In this document: positions 21,900 through 33,284 of the stretch, in pieces
Layout of the letters: each line of letters begins with the position of its first letter
Position numbering within the stretch: the first letter of the stretch is position 1
NCBI GenBank assembly: GCA_008694505.1
Contig: VZDJ01000097.1
Coordinates: 547,760-611,759 of the forward strand
DNA length: 64,000 bases
Direction of reading: 5' to 3'
Origin: Cyanoderma ruficeps
Lineage: Eukaryota > Chordata > Aves > Passeriformes > Timaliidae
Position numbers and translations under genes: made by a program
Notes under the pieces: model-generated
What the model was told of the DNA's origin: nothing
Seen by the model: the letters and a program-made list of their open reading frames with translations, nothing else
Database searches by the model: none

Positions 21900-22760
21900 A
21901 GCCACGATCTCCCTGGGGATTTCCCATTCCCCCCCTGCCCGGTGTGACTTTATTGTAAAAGCTGATTAAATCATTAAACCAACCGATCTCTGCTGCTGCG
22001 GGATGAACATGGGGCACCTTGGCACCGTCCACTCTTTGCACGGTGTGATTTTATTGCTAAAACCGATTAAACCCTTGAACGAGTGAGCCCTGGTGCTGCG
22101 GGATGAATATGGGGATGCGGGACTGGCGGGCAGATAAAGAGTTTCCCAGGCCTGCTAAAATCTCATCTTGGGCTTTAATTTGGGCTGTGAAGCTGCCGTG
22201 CCTCAGTTTCCCCCGGCGCTGACCCCGCGGGGAGCCCAGAGCCGGATCCGAGCCTCGGATCTGCCCCATCCTTCCCCCACTCCATCTCTATTGATTTAAT
22301 AAGATGGAGGGGAATTAACGGGGCCCGAGCATTGGAATAATGAAAGATGAACAAAAGGGGCAGCGCTGGCAAAGATGCTGCCAGCTTTTAATGATGAGGC
22401 CGGGCAGATCCCCCGCCAGTTGTCCCTTTGGAGTGGCGATTAAGAACATACTGTTATTGTTAAGGCCGAGAGATAAATCCCTGCACCGTTTCTGATGTGA
22501 TCAGCCGGGGCTTCTCCCTACAATTTGTGATCCTATTGTGGACGGTGTTTGCCCTGGGCAAGGAGAGTCTGGGAACCACTTATGAACCATCCTTTGGTCA
22601 TTAGTCTCCTCATTAGGGGAGAACAATGTGGGGGGAAGAAAAAAAAGAAGATAATTGAAGGGAGCAGCGGGCTGATGCTGCCGCTCAGGCCCGGCCCGGC
22701 GCTGCCTCAATGCTTAGTTTGTTTATAATTCCCAATTAATTTTAAATGCGCAGGTTTGGG
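21900..22760. promoter_or_regulatory. Enhancer-like non-coding block
   Basis: Complex AT-rich sequence with repeated homeodomain cores (GATTAAATCATTAAACC near 21,963, AACCGATTAAAC near 22,060, CAATTAATTTTAAA near 22,733), a SOX-type AACAATG (22,622) and a CCTTTGGTC stretch (22,590). A roughly 55-bp segment is loosely duplicated (21,940-22,035 and 22,040-22,115). No coding potential is seen. Its location between the two NOTO genes suggests a shared enhancer, as inference. Confidence 0.35.
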
Positions 22761-22887
22761 ATGCTCTGGACACCTGGAGCTGCAATCCCTGCGGGCAGGG
22801 GCTCCGGGGCTGTGCGTGACGGGAGGAGCGCGGAGCATCTTGAGCATTAATCGGTTTTTTTGGGGGGTTCTCCGGCTGGATGAAGCC

Positions 22888-22985
22888 CCAGGGAATCATG
22901 GAATTCTGGGCCTGGAGGAGACTTCTAAAGGTCATCCAGGCCGACCACAGGGCGGGCACAGCTCAGGCACTCCAGGCACGGGGGT
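22888..22985 (-). mobile_element. Short CR1-like fragment, antisense
   Basis: It begins with GGAATCATGGAATTCTGGGC and continues GACTTCTAAAGGTCATCCAG, resembling the antisense CR1 3' terminus. It is strongly diverged. Confidence 0.45.
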
Positions 22986-23511
22986 CCGGAGGGTCCCCAG
23001 GCGGGTGAGGGCGGGGGGTGCAGCACGTCCCGCTCCCTCATCCCACATCTGGCTGAGACACGGGGCCAGATGTGGCACGGAGGGGTGGCACGGGCAGGAA
23101 CGACCCCTCTGGGATCGGGGATAACTCCCCAAGGAGAAGCTGGGGCAGAATCCGGTCCTGCCCCGCTCCGGCGGTGCCCCGGGCCCCTGCCCGGCCATGC
23201 CCGGGTGCCTGGGCCGTGAATCAGCCCCGGCCGGGCGCGGGACCCTGCCCCGAGGAGGAGGAGGGGGGAAAAGCCCTAATTCCTCAGGATGCTCGATATT
23301 ATCAAGTGCTAATGAGGCCTGGATGGGGCTGAGGTGCTTCGCAGGCCATTATCCCAAATTAACCTGACAATGAGGCCGGGGAGCGGTGTCTGGAGGGCGG
23401 CCGCGGTGTGTATTGCCTGTCTGGGCCGGGGACGGGGGGCTGCCGTCCCCTGCCGCCCCCCGGAGCGCACACCGAGGGCCTTGGGGGTTTGCAGGGGGAA
23501 TTTTCAAAGGC

Positions 23512-23650
23512 GTGAACACAGAATCGTGGAATGGTCGCGATGGAAGAGACCTTGAGGATCATCTTGTTCCATCCCCTGCCGACTACCTTAGGTTCCTCCA
23601 AACCCCATCCAAGCTGGCCCTGGACGTGCTGAGTCGGCTCCTGGGGAGGT
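23512..23650 (-). mobile_element. CR1 LINE fragment, antisense
   Basis: It starts GAACACAGAATCGTGGAATG at about 23,513, followed by AGAGACCTTGAGGATCATCT and CCAAACCCCATCCAAGCTGG. This is a typical antisense CR1 3' end, diverged from the younger copies elsewhere. Confidence 0.7.
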
Positions 23651-23699
23651 TTGACAGGCAGGAGACAAAATGAGATGGAAATGATGGAGAGAAGGGCAC

Positions 23700-24899
23700 A
23701 GGCTCCTCTCCAGGCCAGCGTTTGGGATGACATCCGTCTATGAAAGTGGCGTGGCCCCAAATTGTCCCCAAATTGTCCTGTCCATCCCATGGTGGACTGA
23801 CACCAGCCTCAGGCAGGGTCCTTCGGGGGTGGCCTTGTCCTTGGTCACCCGGGCCCCCCTTGCTCCTGTCCTCACCCAGCCTGGGGCTGTTGGTGGGACC
23901 CTGCGAGGCGCTGGGGATCCAGAAGGTGACTTGGATCCTCCTGCAACAGCAGAGACAGGATTTACCGGGAGCAGACAACCCCAGCAGTGTTCTGCAGCCC
24001 CCTGCAGCCCCCCGGGGCCTGGCTGAGGGTGACAGAGCTGAGGCAGGGTGACTCCTTGGCACCCGCTTCCAGGTGCTCCCGGTGCACAGAGCGCCCACAG
24101 CTCTTGCTGTTAGCCACGGGAATTTATCTTTTTATGGTGGAGGAGTAGGAACACATCCATTATCCTCCTCCATATCCACCCCGTGCTCCTCTTCCCACTG
24201 CAAAGAGGGATCCCCACTCCCCCTTCCTGGAGGATTCAGTGGGATCCAGTTTGGAAAGGGGCAAATCAGTGGGGTTCGAGAACATTCCTAAGCGTCCATC
24301 ACTGGCCCGTGGATTATTATTGACTGTCACTTTGCATAGGCACAGGAGAAACCTTTGCAAAAAAATCCGACATAAGCCCAAAACGTGGCGCTCAGGATGC
24401 CGTTTTTAAGGCAATTTTCATTAAAAGACACGAGCTCGGGGTTTCAGCCCCCTCAGGCTGGCGGTGCTGGGCCAGGCAGCAAGGGGCAGGAGCACGGGGA
24501 GCCCGGGATCCATCCCGGCCCTGATCGCAGGGATGCTCCCGATGCAGGAGACGTTTCCCCGCTGGCAGGAGGGGCTCACGCCTCGGATTACAGATGCACC
24601 AAATCCCCCCGTCCCGTTTTCACGTGTGCTCGCCGCGGCTTTGGGGAGATTTCCGCCGCCCCTTTGGCCCCGCTGGGATGGGTTCGCGGCGGGGAGAGGG
24701 ATGGAAATGGAGCCGGGCTCCTCTCCTCACCGAGAGGCGAGGTGTGAAATTTCTCATGGGCAAACAAGTGAGAGCCGCGGGGTGCCCAGAAAAAGGGGGA
24801 CAGAAAAGATGAAGCGGGGAAGGGGGGGGATGAGGAGGAGGAGGAGGAGAGAAAGCAGCAGCCAGGGAGGAACAAAAATCCCTAAAGCTCCAACCTGGA
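23700..24899. other. Intergenic DNA, no gene seen
   Basis: Unique DNA with several overlapping open frames but no recognisable domain. A (GAG/AGG)-rich purine patch lies at 24,825-24,850. Confidence 0.5.
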
Positions 24900-25200
24900 T
24901 TGAAGAGTGGGGCGTTTTCTATGGGGGGATTGTAAAATGCGCTCTCTCTTTCCCCTTGGCAGGGGGGAAAAGGGCCCCCCCTCTATCTGATAGTCATTAG
25001 CATCAATTAGCCCCGTTTGAAGTAGGCAACATCTTTGTCTCTTTGCAAAAAAAGAAATAAAAAAACCTTTCAGGGAGCCCATAATAACATCTGGAGCAGG
25101 AGAGGCTGAACTCGAGTTCCCCACTTTCATCTCTTGTCGAGGGACTTGGAATGTTAATGCAGCCTCATTCTTTAATGGAGTTATCAGGAAATGCTTTTCA
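24900..25200. promoter_or_regulatory. Enhancer-like non-coding block
   Basis: Complex sequence with CTATCTGATAGTCATTAGCA and TCAATTAGCC (24,982-25,010), CTTTGTCTCTTTGC (25,034) and GGAATGTTAATGC (25,147). These resemble homeodomain, SOX/TCF and TEAD-type motifs. There is no coding frame. Confidence 0.35.
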
Positions 25201-25734
25201 CCTCCTTCCCTTTGCTCAGGGGGGATGTTTACAAAGGGCTGGGGGCTTTTTGGGGGGCTTTTTCGGGTTGTTGTTTTGTTGTTGGGATTTTTTTTTTTTT
25301 ACCCCTTCCCTAAGAAACTCCCCTTAAGAGATTCCTCCCCCTTTCCCCTTTTATTTTCCACACTCTTGAAAAACAAAACGGGAATAAAATATAATGAGTA
25401 GGATATAGTGAATAAAATAAAATAAATAAAATAAGCAGCAGCAGGAAACCAAAGAGGATCGGGGGGGACCTTTCACAGCCCCTCTCTGGGGGCTCTGGTT
25501 GGAGCCGGGGTGGGCAGGGGAGGTGGGGGGTCCCGGCCGGAGCCCCCCGCCCTGCCTGGCTGCTGGGTGCTACATTTCCCAAGTCATTACCAGGGGTGAA
25601 AATCTCCAGCTTTCCCGGCGGAATGCATTAGCTGAGCACACAGCGCTAATGGGGGACGGGGCGGCACCGGGCAGCGCCTGCGGCCCCGCGGGGAAAGCTC
25701 GGGGGAAGTCAGCTGGGGGTCGGCTGGTGGTGCA

Positions 25735-26690
25735 TCCGTCTGTCCATCTCTGCGGATCCCTGTCCATCCCTCTGTCCATCTCTGCGGATCCCTGTCTGTC
25801 CATCCCTCTGTCCATCTCTGCGGATCCTTGTCCATCTGTCTGTCCATCTCTGCGGATCCCTGTCCATCCGTCTGTCCATCTCTGCGGATCCCTGTCCATC
25901 TGTCTGTCCATCTCTGCGGATCCCTGTCTGTCCATCTGTCTGTCCATCTCTGCGGATCCCTGTCCATCCCTCTGTCCATCTCTGCGGATCCCTGTCCATC
26001 TGTCTGTCCATCTCTGCGGATCCCTGTCCATCCCTCTGTCCATCTCTGTGGATCCCTGTCCATCCCTCTGTCCATCCCAGTAGTTCCCTGTCTATCCCTC
26101 TGTCCATCTCTGCGGATCCCTGTCCATCTGTCTGTCCATCTCTATGGATCCCTGCCCATCCCTCTGTCCATCTCTGCAGATCCCTGTCCATCTGTCTGTC
26201 CCTCCCAGTAGTTCCCTGTCCATCCCTGCAACTCCCTGTCTACCTCAGTGGTTCCCCATCAATCCCAGCAGCTCCCTGTCCATCTGTCTGTCCATCCCAG
26301 AGGTTCCCTGTCAATTCCAGTAGTTCCCTATCCATCCCAGCAGCTCCCTGTCCATCCATCTGTCTATCCCAGTGACTCCCTGTCCATCCCAGCGGCTCCC
26401 TGTCCATCCATCTGTCTATCCCAGTGGCTCCCTGTCCATCCCAGCAGCTCCCTGTCCATCCCAGTGACTCCCTGTCCATCCCTGCAGCTCCCTGTCCATC
26501 CATCTGTCTATCCCAGTGGCTCCCTGTCCATCCCAGTGGCTCCCTGTCAATCCCAGTGGCTCCCTGTCCATCCCTGCGGCTCCCTGTCCATCCCTGTCCA
26601 TCCATCTGTCTATCCCAGAGGTTCCCTGTCCATCCCAGAGGTTCCCTGTCAATCCCAGAGGCTCCCTGTCCATCCCTCTGTCCACCCACC
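25735..26690. repeat. Double minisatellite: about 32 bp, then about 20 bp units
   Basis: From 25,735 to about 26,215 the unit is TCTGCGGATCCCTGTCCATC plus CCTCTGTCCA, 32-36 bp long. From 26,215 to 26,690 it becomes CATCCCAGTGGCTCCCTGTC, about 20 bp. Both share the CCCTGTCCATCC core and probably arose from one array. Open frames of 130-200 codons on both strands are artefacts. Confidence 0.95.
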
Positions 26691-26699
26691 CTGCCAGGT

Positions 26700-28190
26700 G
26701 GATCCCACAGCCCCCGTGCCCTGCCTGCAGCTCGCCCACCCCAACATCCTCCACACAGATCCTTCAATAACTGCAGCAGCTCCGATGTCGCTTTCCTTGG
26801 GAATCACAGTCAGGATTTGTTCTAAAGAGCAAAATCATGAATTGATTTAACAACCTTTTAATAACCCTAAACCTCATCTAATGACACCCGTGCTCAATCC
26901 CACACATCCTCTGTGGCAGCAAAGCCGGCAGCTGTGAATCTCCAAGGATGTTGTTTTTCCCCAAGGTGACTTTTCTAGGGAGAGGGCTTCAGCTTTGAAC
27001 GTGTGATTCCAATTAAGGCCGTGGTTCCACGGCAGCGGGATCAGAGCTGCCTGTTTGGATAAGGAGCAATAAAGCAGCAGCTGTATTTATTCACTTATTT
27101 GGAAGCTGCTGAGGAAGACAGGATGCTAAAAGGCAGGGGGAAAAAAAGTGTCTTAAAGGCAAACTTCAGGGACTCTTTTGTCTCCTGTGGGCATCCTCCT
27201 CCCTGAGGATCCTGTAGCCATCACCAGGGTGCTTCCTCCTGAGCAGGATAATCCTGTGCATTCCCGTCTGCTTTGAAATGCCCCAAAACACAGAGATTTT
27301 TATAATTATTCCTATGGGTTGAGCAGGGAAAAGAGACTTTAAATGGCGTGAATCCCTGTTTAAGGCAGGATTTACTGGATATGGCCCGTGAGCCTGTGCA
27401 TGCAGGGATGGTTAATGCCGGGTTATTAAACCACAGGGGATTTTTGCTCTGTGTTTATTAACCCGGAGACTCGGGGATTTCTCTGTGTTTGCACACACCA
27501 GAGTGAATTTCCAGTGAGAATTTGGTGGGATTTGAGCAGGAATCCACCCGGGAGAGGTGTCTGTGCCATCCACAGCTCTCCATCAGCCCAAGTGGCCGCG
27601 CCTGGCTCCAAGGGTGTCACACACGGGTGGCACCAGTTCCATTCCCAGAGCACAGCCAGGTCACCTCGGATCCTGTATGAGCTCCTGAGGTGCCTGTCCC
27701 ATATCCCAGATATTCCGACACACTCTGGCACACCTGGACAGGCACAGACACATTCCCTTGGCACAGGGCCACCATGTGCTGGCACAGCCCGTCCTGGGGT
27801 CTGTAGGGTGCCCTGAGGAGGGTGGGGGCTCCGGTGAGGGGACATCAGGGGGAGTTTGGGAATGGGACTGAGGGATTCTGTGTGTGTCCCTGTGGGTGCC
27901 CATGGGGAAGGAGTTGGTGCTGGTGTGGGGTGTCTATGGGGAAGGAGTTCAGGTGTTGTTTTGGATGTATGAGGAAGGAACAGGTGTTGCTGTAGGGCTC
28001 CATGAGGAAGGAACCATAATCCATGGGGCATCCCTGGGGAAGCAGCGAGTGCCAGTGTGGTGCTCCGTGGGCAAAGAGCATGGGTGACTGTAGGGGAAGA
28101 TGCAGGGCAGGTGACACTGGAGGTGACAGCAGGGAAAGAGGGGCGTCCATGGGGTGCCAGGGTGGAAGGAGCAGTGTCTGTGGGAGTGCT
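26700..28190. other. Intergenic DNA upstream of NOTO copy B, no gene seen
   Basis: The segment 26,780-27,130 is AT-rich and complex and could be regulatory. From 27,830 it grades into GT/GA-rich sequence that leads into the next array. The 255-codon - strand frame lacks any domain and contains no splice-supported exon. Confidence 0.5.
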
Positions 28191-28194
28191 CATG

Positions 28195-28440
28195 GAATGT
28201 GGGGGATCAGTGGGGCTCAGAGTGGAACAGGGATCAGTGGGACTGTCAGTGTGGAATGGGGATCAGTGGGGCTCAGAGTGGAATGGGGGATCAGTGGGGC
28301 TCAGAGTGGAATGGGGATCAGTGGGGCTGTCAGTGTGGAACGGGGATCAGTGGGGCTCAGTGTGGAATGGGGATCAGTGGGGCTGTCAGTGTGGAACGGG
28401 GATCAGTGGGGCTGTCAGTGTGGAATGGGGGGCAGTGTGG
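28195..28440. repeat. 27-31 bp minisatellite, about 9 copies
   Basis: Units contain GGGGATCAGTGGGGCTCAGA or GGGGATCAGTGGGGCTGTCA plus GTGGAATGG. It lies about 460 bp upstream of the NOTO copy B TATA box. Confidence 0.9.
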
Positions 28441-28589
28441 AAGCAGGACTCTCCGTGGGGAAGCTGGTGTGGAGGGAGGGGTGTCCCTGGAGGAGCCTGA
28501 GTGTGAGGAGGGTTTCCACAGGAGTGTTGGTGGGGAAGAAGAGATGCCTGTGTGGAAACTGGGGTGTCCCTGGGGATGTTGTCAGGGAA

Positions 28590-28805
28590 GCAGGGGTACT
28601 GCTGGGGGACCAGGGGTGTCTGTGGGGTATTGCTGGGGGACCAGGGGTGTCAGTGGGGTATTGCTGGGGGACCAGGGGTGTCTGTGGGGTATTGCTGTGG
28701 GATCAGGGGTGTCTGTGGGGTACTGCTGGGGGGCCAGGGGTGTCTGTGGGGTATTGCTGGGGGAACCAGGGGTGTCTGTGGGGTATTGCTGGGGGACCAG
28801 GGGTG
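28590..28805. repeat. 31-bp minisatellite, 7 copies, beside the NOTO copy B promoter
   Basis: Unit contains GGGGTGTCTGTGGGGTATTG and CTGGGGGACCA. The last copy ends about 95 bp before the TATA box. The strand is very G-rich and could form G-quadruplexes. Confidence 0.95.
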
Positions 28806-28899
28806 CTGCTGGCAGCCAGCGGGGTGTGTGCAGCCCCCGCCTCCCCCTCGCCGCCGCTTTGCATAGGAGCGCGGCTCTCCCCGTCCCCTCCGCCCTCCA

Positions 28900-28905
28900 T
28901 ATAAG
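28900..28905 (+). promoter_or_regulatory. TATA box of NOTO copy B
   Basis: TATAAG inside CTCCATATAAGCGGCC, 40 bp before the start codon. Normal spacing predicts a start near 28,930 and a 5' UTR of about 10 nt, as in copy A. A TTTGCAT octamer-like motif lies at about 28,858-28,864. Confidence 0.6.
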
Positions 28906-28939
28906 CGGCCGGGACGACGCTGACCACACCGGCCCGGCC

Positions 28940-31900
28940 ATGCTGCAGAGCCCGGCGCTCCCCCGGCCCGCACCGCCGCCCTCCAAGACCCCGTTCCACA
29001 TCGAAGCGCTGCTCGCCCGGGACCCGCCGCGCCGCAGCTCCGTCGCCTCCGTGATCCGCGGGCCGCTGGCCCCGGGCTGGCCCCCGGCGGGACCCGCAGC
29101 CGGCCCGGCCCCCGCGGCAGGGCCGGGAGCGGCGCTGGGGCCGCTGCCCGGAGCCTGGGGCTGGCCCTGGCCCGGCGCAGGTGAGCGGAGCCCGGGGATG
29201 CCGCGCACGGGGTCGGGATGCGGGACCGGCCCGCTGGGGAATAACGGGGTCGGGGTCACCCCAAAGCGCTTCGTTCCCCCGCTGCCGGGGTCCCTTCGTT
29301 CCCGCAGCCTCCGCAGAGCCGAAGCGTCGGGCTGCGGGACAGGGACCAGGGAGAGGGAAAACTTCCCTTAGAGGTTTTTTTTCTATGCTGTAAGCGATCG
29401 ATATAGGGAAACTACAAATGAACATTTTATGTGGGGTTCTTTTGGTTTATTTGTGTTTAAAGGGGTTTTTGGTTTTCTGGTTGTTGGTTTTTTTGTTGGG
29501 TTTTTTTTNGATATAAGCAAGGGAGTTAAGATTTTTTTTGGTTGGTTTTTTTTTGTGGTGTCGGTTTCTTTGGGGTTTTGTTTCTAGCACACCTGATGTC
29601 TCTGAACATTTTGATAAAGAGCCTGTGGTTGTTTCCTAAAGATGCTACGGGATTTTACTAATCCATCATTCAGTCCCCAGTCCGGAACGTGGTGCAGAAT
29701 ATCCAAACTCACTGTTTGCATTTGAGATGGAGCCAAAAAATTGGAATAGATTTAACAGTAAAGTGACAGAGCTAAAAAGAATATTCCAGCGGGCTAGTGG
29801 GAGGTGTCAGAGGTTGGGACTGGATGATCTCTAAGGAGTTTTCCAACCCAAAGCAGTCTGGTTCTGTGAGATTTTACGGGTGACTTTACACACACTGGCA
29901 TTTATTTCTCCTTTCATATATCAGGAAAGCCCTTCACTGCCAGAGTTTTAATCAAAAACTTGCTGTGATTTCCCAAAGCCTCGCTCCCGATATTAATTTC
30001 TTCACCTCTGCTGCTGTGTGGGTCCCTCTTCTCCAAAATTTGCCCTCATCCCTCTCTAATTTTGCTTTCCCTCCAATTTTTCACTCACAGAAATGAAACT
30101 GCCAAGTGTTTTGCGGCACCTGGCCCTCAAAACTTCATATTTTTAGTGCAGAAGCATCTAAGGAAAAATGTTTTTGTTGATCTGGGTAAAATTTACACCG
30201 TGGTGATGGATGATGCCGCCTGATCTGTCAGGCTCTTATTTTCACTGGAACTTTATAAGGACGACGACCAAGTGATTTTTTTTAAAAAAATATCTCTATT
30301 CAGAGTATTTTTCTTGAAATTAGGTATTCCTTTTCAGCATTCAGAGCGTGATCTTGCTGTTGTCCAGGCAAAACCTGCAGCCGGGCCCATATTCCAGGTG
30401 TATAAGGAACTCCAGATTTGATCCTGATGCTAATCTTTTATTAATCTGCTTAGCACAACTGTTTCATATATTGTTTCTTTCACGAGACAGCATCTGCAGA
30501 ATTCTGTTAATCTTTATACTATATCAAACATCCAGGCATGAAAACACAGTTCAACAATTTGCACAGCGATTTCCACTCAGCATTTCGCGTTGGAAATTAC
30601 ACTTGCTATTATCCCGGCGTTCAAATAGAAACAAAAAGTGACGGGTGAAAAGATTTTAAATGATGAAAATAGTTTTAAGTGCAATTACAGCTGTTAAGCT
30701 GTCAGGTCTGCGTCCCACAAATCCTTAAACACACGCAGAACTTACACCCAATTAATGAAAATAATGAAAATAAGTAGGTCAAGGTGCAGGTTTGTGCCTG
30801 GAGAACGTGACAAGATCAGTCATCAAAGAAGAGAGAACTAGCAGGTGTGAATGGGGATCATTGTGTGCAGTATTTCCATAAAAGCTAGAGAAACCTGGCT
30901 TGCCACAATATTTTGGAACAGCAGAGATGGGGACTATTAAAGGCCTGATCCTGCCAGCGCATTCGGCGCTTTCCACATGGAAAAGTCCCACTGGTTGTAA
31001 TTAGTGGATTATTTTAAAGTGAATCCGGTGCTCGGAGAAGTCGTGGTGCCATCAGTGCTGGCCTTCCCTGGCTCCTAAACCCTCCACGCTGTGCTGCGAG
31101 CCCCGGAGAGTTCCAGCGCGGCCTCCTGGACATGGAATCACAGAATAGTTGGGCTGGGAAGGGATTTTCAGGGACCTGCAGCCATGGAATCACAGAATAG
31201 TTGGGCTGGGAAGGGATTTTCAGGGACCTGCAGCGAGCAGGGACATCAGCTGCATCGGGGAGGATGAGGGATTGAGACCTGCTCTCAGTCAGGTGCCAGT
31301 GGCGGCGCTGGTGTTGGATTGTATGTTAATTTATGCTAATTACGGTTATCCTCAGGCCACAGCTGGAGAGGAGACAGCTCACGAACACTTGTTGGTCCTG
31401 CTAAATCCTCAGCACCCCCTGGGAGCTTCATGGGGAACAGAGGTGCAGGGTGTGGTCCCCATGAGAGCTGGATCCTGGACACCGAGCCCGTGTGCCGAGG
31501 GAAGGGGAAAACCAGGGGCCAATCTGGGGTAAACGTCCCCAAACTTTGAGCTTTTGTGATTTGGGGGTTCTTGAGACAGAGGTGGGATTTTTGTGTTCTG
31601 CAGCTCTTGATGCAATTCTTTATCCTGTTACAAAGGTCCTGTGCAGGCAAAGGTCAAATCCTGCCCACCTCACTGAGGGCTGATTTCTTTGGGTCTGGCT
31701 GCATGTCCAGGGTTAAACCATAGCACAGGCCCTCAAAAGTCCTTGTGCTCCAGCTTTTCATGGGAAAAGGAGTGTAGATGAGATAACCTGGGTCGAGACA
31801 GGGAAGGGACATTCCTGCTGGCTTTGGTGCTACTTTCTCCCATCTCCTTTAGTGCAGACCCCTTCAATTTCTGCTGCTTTCCGCAGGCCTGGAGCTGTCT

Positions 31901-33037
31901 CACTGTGTCGGGACCAACTCGTTGGGTCCCACCGGGCCTTGGAGGTCGGGGGGGCCCTGCAAGATGAAGAGAGTCCGCACAGTGTTCAAACCAGAGCAGC
32001 TGGAGCGGCTGGAGCAGGAGTTCCTCAAGCAGCAGTACATGGTGGGCACCGAGAGGGTGGACCTGGCTGCAACTCTGCACCTCACAGAGACCCAGGTAAG
32101 GGACGTGGGAGCTGAGCTGGTGGGAGTGAGCCTGGGGCTGCTCTGTGCCGGTGTTCCCACTGGGAAGCGTGGTGGGAGGAGGACACGGTGCCCAGTGACC
32201 CAGCCTGCTGCCAGGTGAGGTGCCTGGAGTTTGGATGGTTTCTGGATTAGAGTTCTGAATCCATGCAATGGAACAAAAAGCATTCAGGAGCACAGCCCTG
32301 CTGTGCTTTAGAGTTTGAGCTGGGTTGGTTGCTGTGTCTGCATTGTTACGATCCTCTGGAGACTGTTTCAAGGGTCCTTTTATGACATTGGATATAATTA
32401 TTTCCCTGCTCTGCCATGTGAGTTCCTGCTCCTGCCTCAGTAAACTGCTTGTTTAGTGTGGAAAGAAGGAGCCAGGTGATCTTCCACACTGGGATCTAAA
32501 TTCAGCTGGGAAACAGGGAGAGCAAAACAAGGCCAGTTCTGGGGGGACAAGGGATAATTATGGGGGGTCTCGTCATGCCCTGTGGCAACTGCAGTCCTGG
32601 GGATGGTTCAGGGGCTCCTTGGGGAGCTGCTTCCTTCATTTCCCTGGCCAGACCCTTCTGAGTGCAGCTGCATCCCCCTCTCCCCTGATCCTTTCCCATC
32701 ACCACTCTGCCCTCTGTAGTTTCACCTCCTCCTGTTCTCACTCACTGTTCCCTGTGAGGGAAATGCACATCCCCATTTTCAGGAACTCTGCTTGTTGGGG
32801 ATATCCAACCTCGGAAGCACGTGCCATTGGAAAAGGGCTCCCAGAGCCCTTGGATGAAGCTGTTGTGTTCCCATCCAGGTCAAAGTCTGGTTCCAGAACC
32901 GGAGGATCAAGTGGAGGAAGCAGAGCATGGAGCAGAAGGCGGCCAAGCTGTCGCAGTTCGGGGTGATCCAGCCTGCGAGCGCCGACTCCACGGACAGCAA
33001 GGACCACGAGGAGGACACCGTAGACGTGGAGCTTTGA
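28940..33037 (+). CDS. NOTO: NOTO/GNOT-type homeobox protein, copy B
   Basis: Second Not-family homeobox transcription factor. Exons 28,940-29,180, 31,887-32,095 and 32,879-33,037 join in phases 1 and 0 to give 202 residues. [10 protein letters not shown] (residues 18-27) is the eh1 repressor motif. Exon 2 opens with GLELSHC, which I recall as GLELAHC in human NOTO, so this copy keeps an ancestral element. The homeodomain is about residues 107-166 ([21 protein letters not shown] to [15 protein letters not shown]), with Q50 and N51 (Q156, N157). The tail ends in the acidic [10 protein letters not shown]. Intron 1 is 2.7 kb and AT-rich, unlike the array-filled GC-rich intron 1 of copy A. An in-frame ATG at 28,154 reads through the upstream minisatellites, but the TATA box and the eh1 spacing favour 28,940. 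The expected role is node and notochord specification. Orthology to Gnot1 against Gnot2 is not resolved. Confidence 0.9.
29400..29580. repeat. T/G-rich low-complexity DNA
   Basis: Long runs of T with GG interruptions in NOTO copy B intron 1. One undetermined base lies at 29,509, probably a homopolymer sequencing problem. Confidence 0.8.
29795..29878 (+). mobile_element. Short CR1 3' end
   Basis: GGTGTCAGAGGTTGGGACTG, GATGATCTCTAAGGAGTTTT and CCAACCCAAAGCAGTCTGGT, ending GTTCTGTGAG. It is a heavily 5'-truncated sense CR1. Confidence 0.7.
29880..31050. other. AT-rich part of NOTO copy B intron 1
   Basis: Complex unique AT-rich sequence without repeat structure, unlike most non-coding DNA in the window. 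It holds a few TAATTA/AATTAATG cores (for example 30,745-30,760). Candidate intronic enhancer; no exon is seen. Confidence 0.4.
31131..31234. repeat. Perfect 52-bp tandem duplication of a CR1 terminus
   Basis: Copies 31,131-31,182 and 31,183-31,234 appear identical. Each starts CATGGAATCACAGAATAGTT, the antisense CR1 3' end. It is a recent duplication seeded by a mobile-element fragment. Confidence 0.9.
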
Positions 33038-33284
33038 GCAGCCGAGGAGATTGGGCTGGTTTTTGATGCCTGGGGATGTGTCTGTGCTGCTTTGGTCCAA
33101 GCGAGACTGATCTGAGAGCTGGAGCTACAGGACTAAACTGCAGCTGGCCGGAAGGAACCCCCTGAATTTCTTTGGCTGCTGTTTGGTAGCCAAGAGCTGT
33201 AATTCCTGGGGCTTCATCACTTGATGGCAGGTGATCTCCTGTTTGCTCATGGAGCACCAGGACACACAGTTTCCAGCAGAGAGG

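Noticed and set aside
25735..26690. Regular repeats resembling a CRISPR array
   Set aside because: There are no unique spacers, the unit drifts gradually, and the host is a vertebrate; it is a minisatellite.
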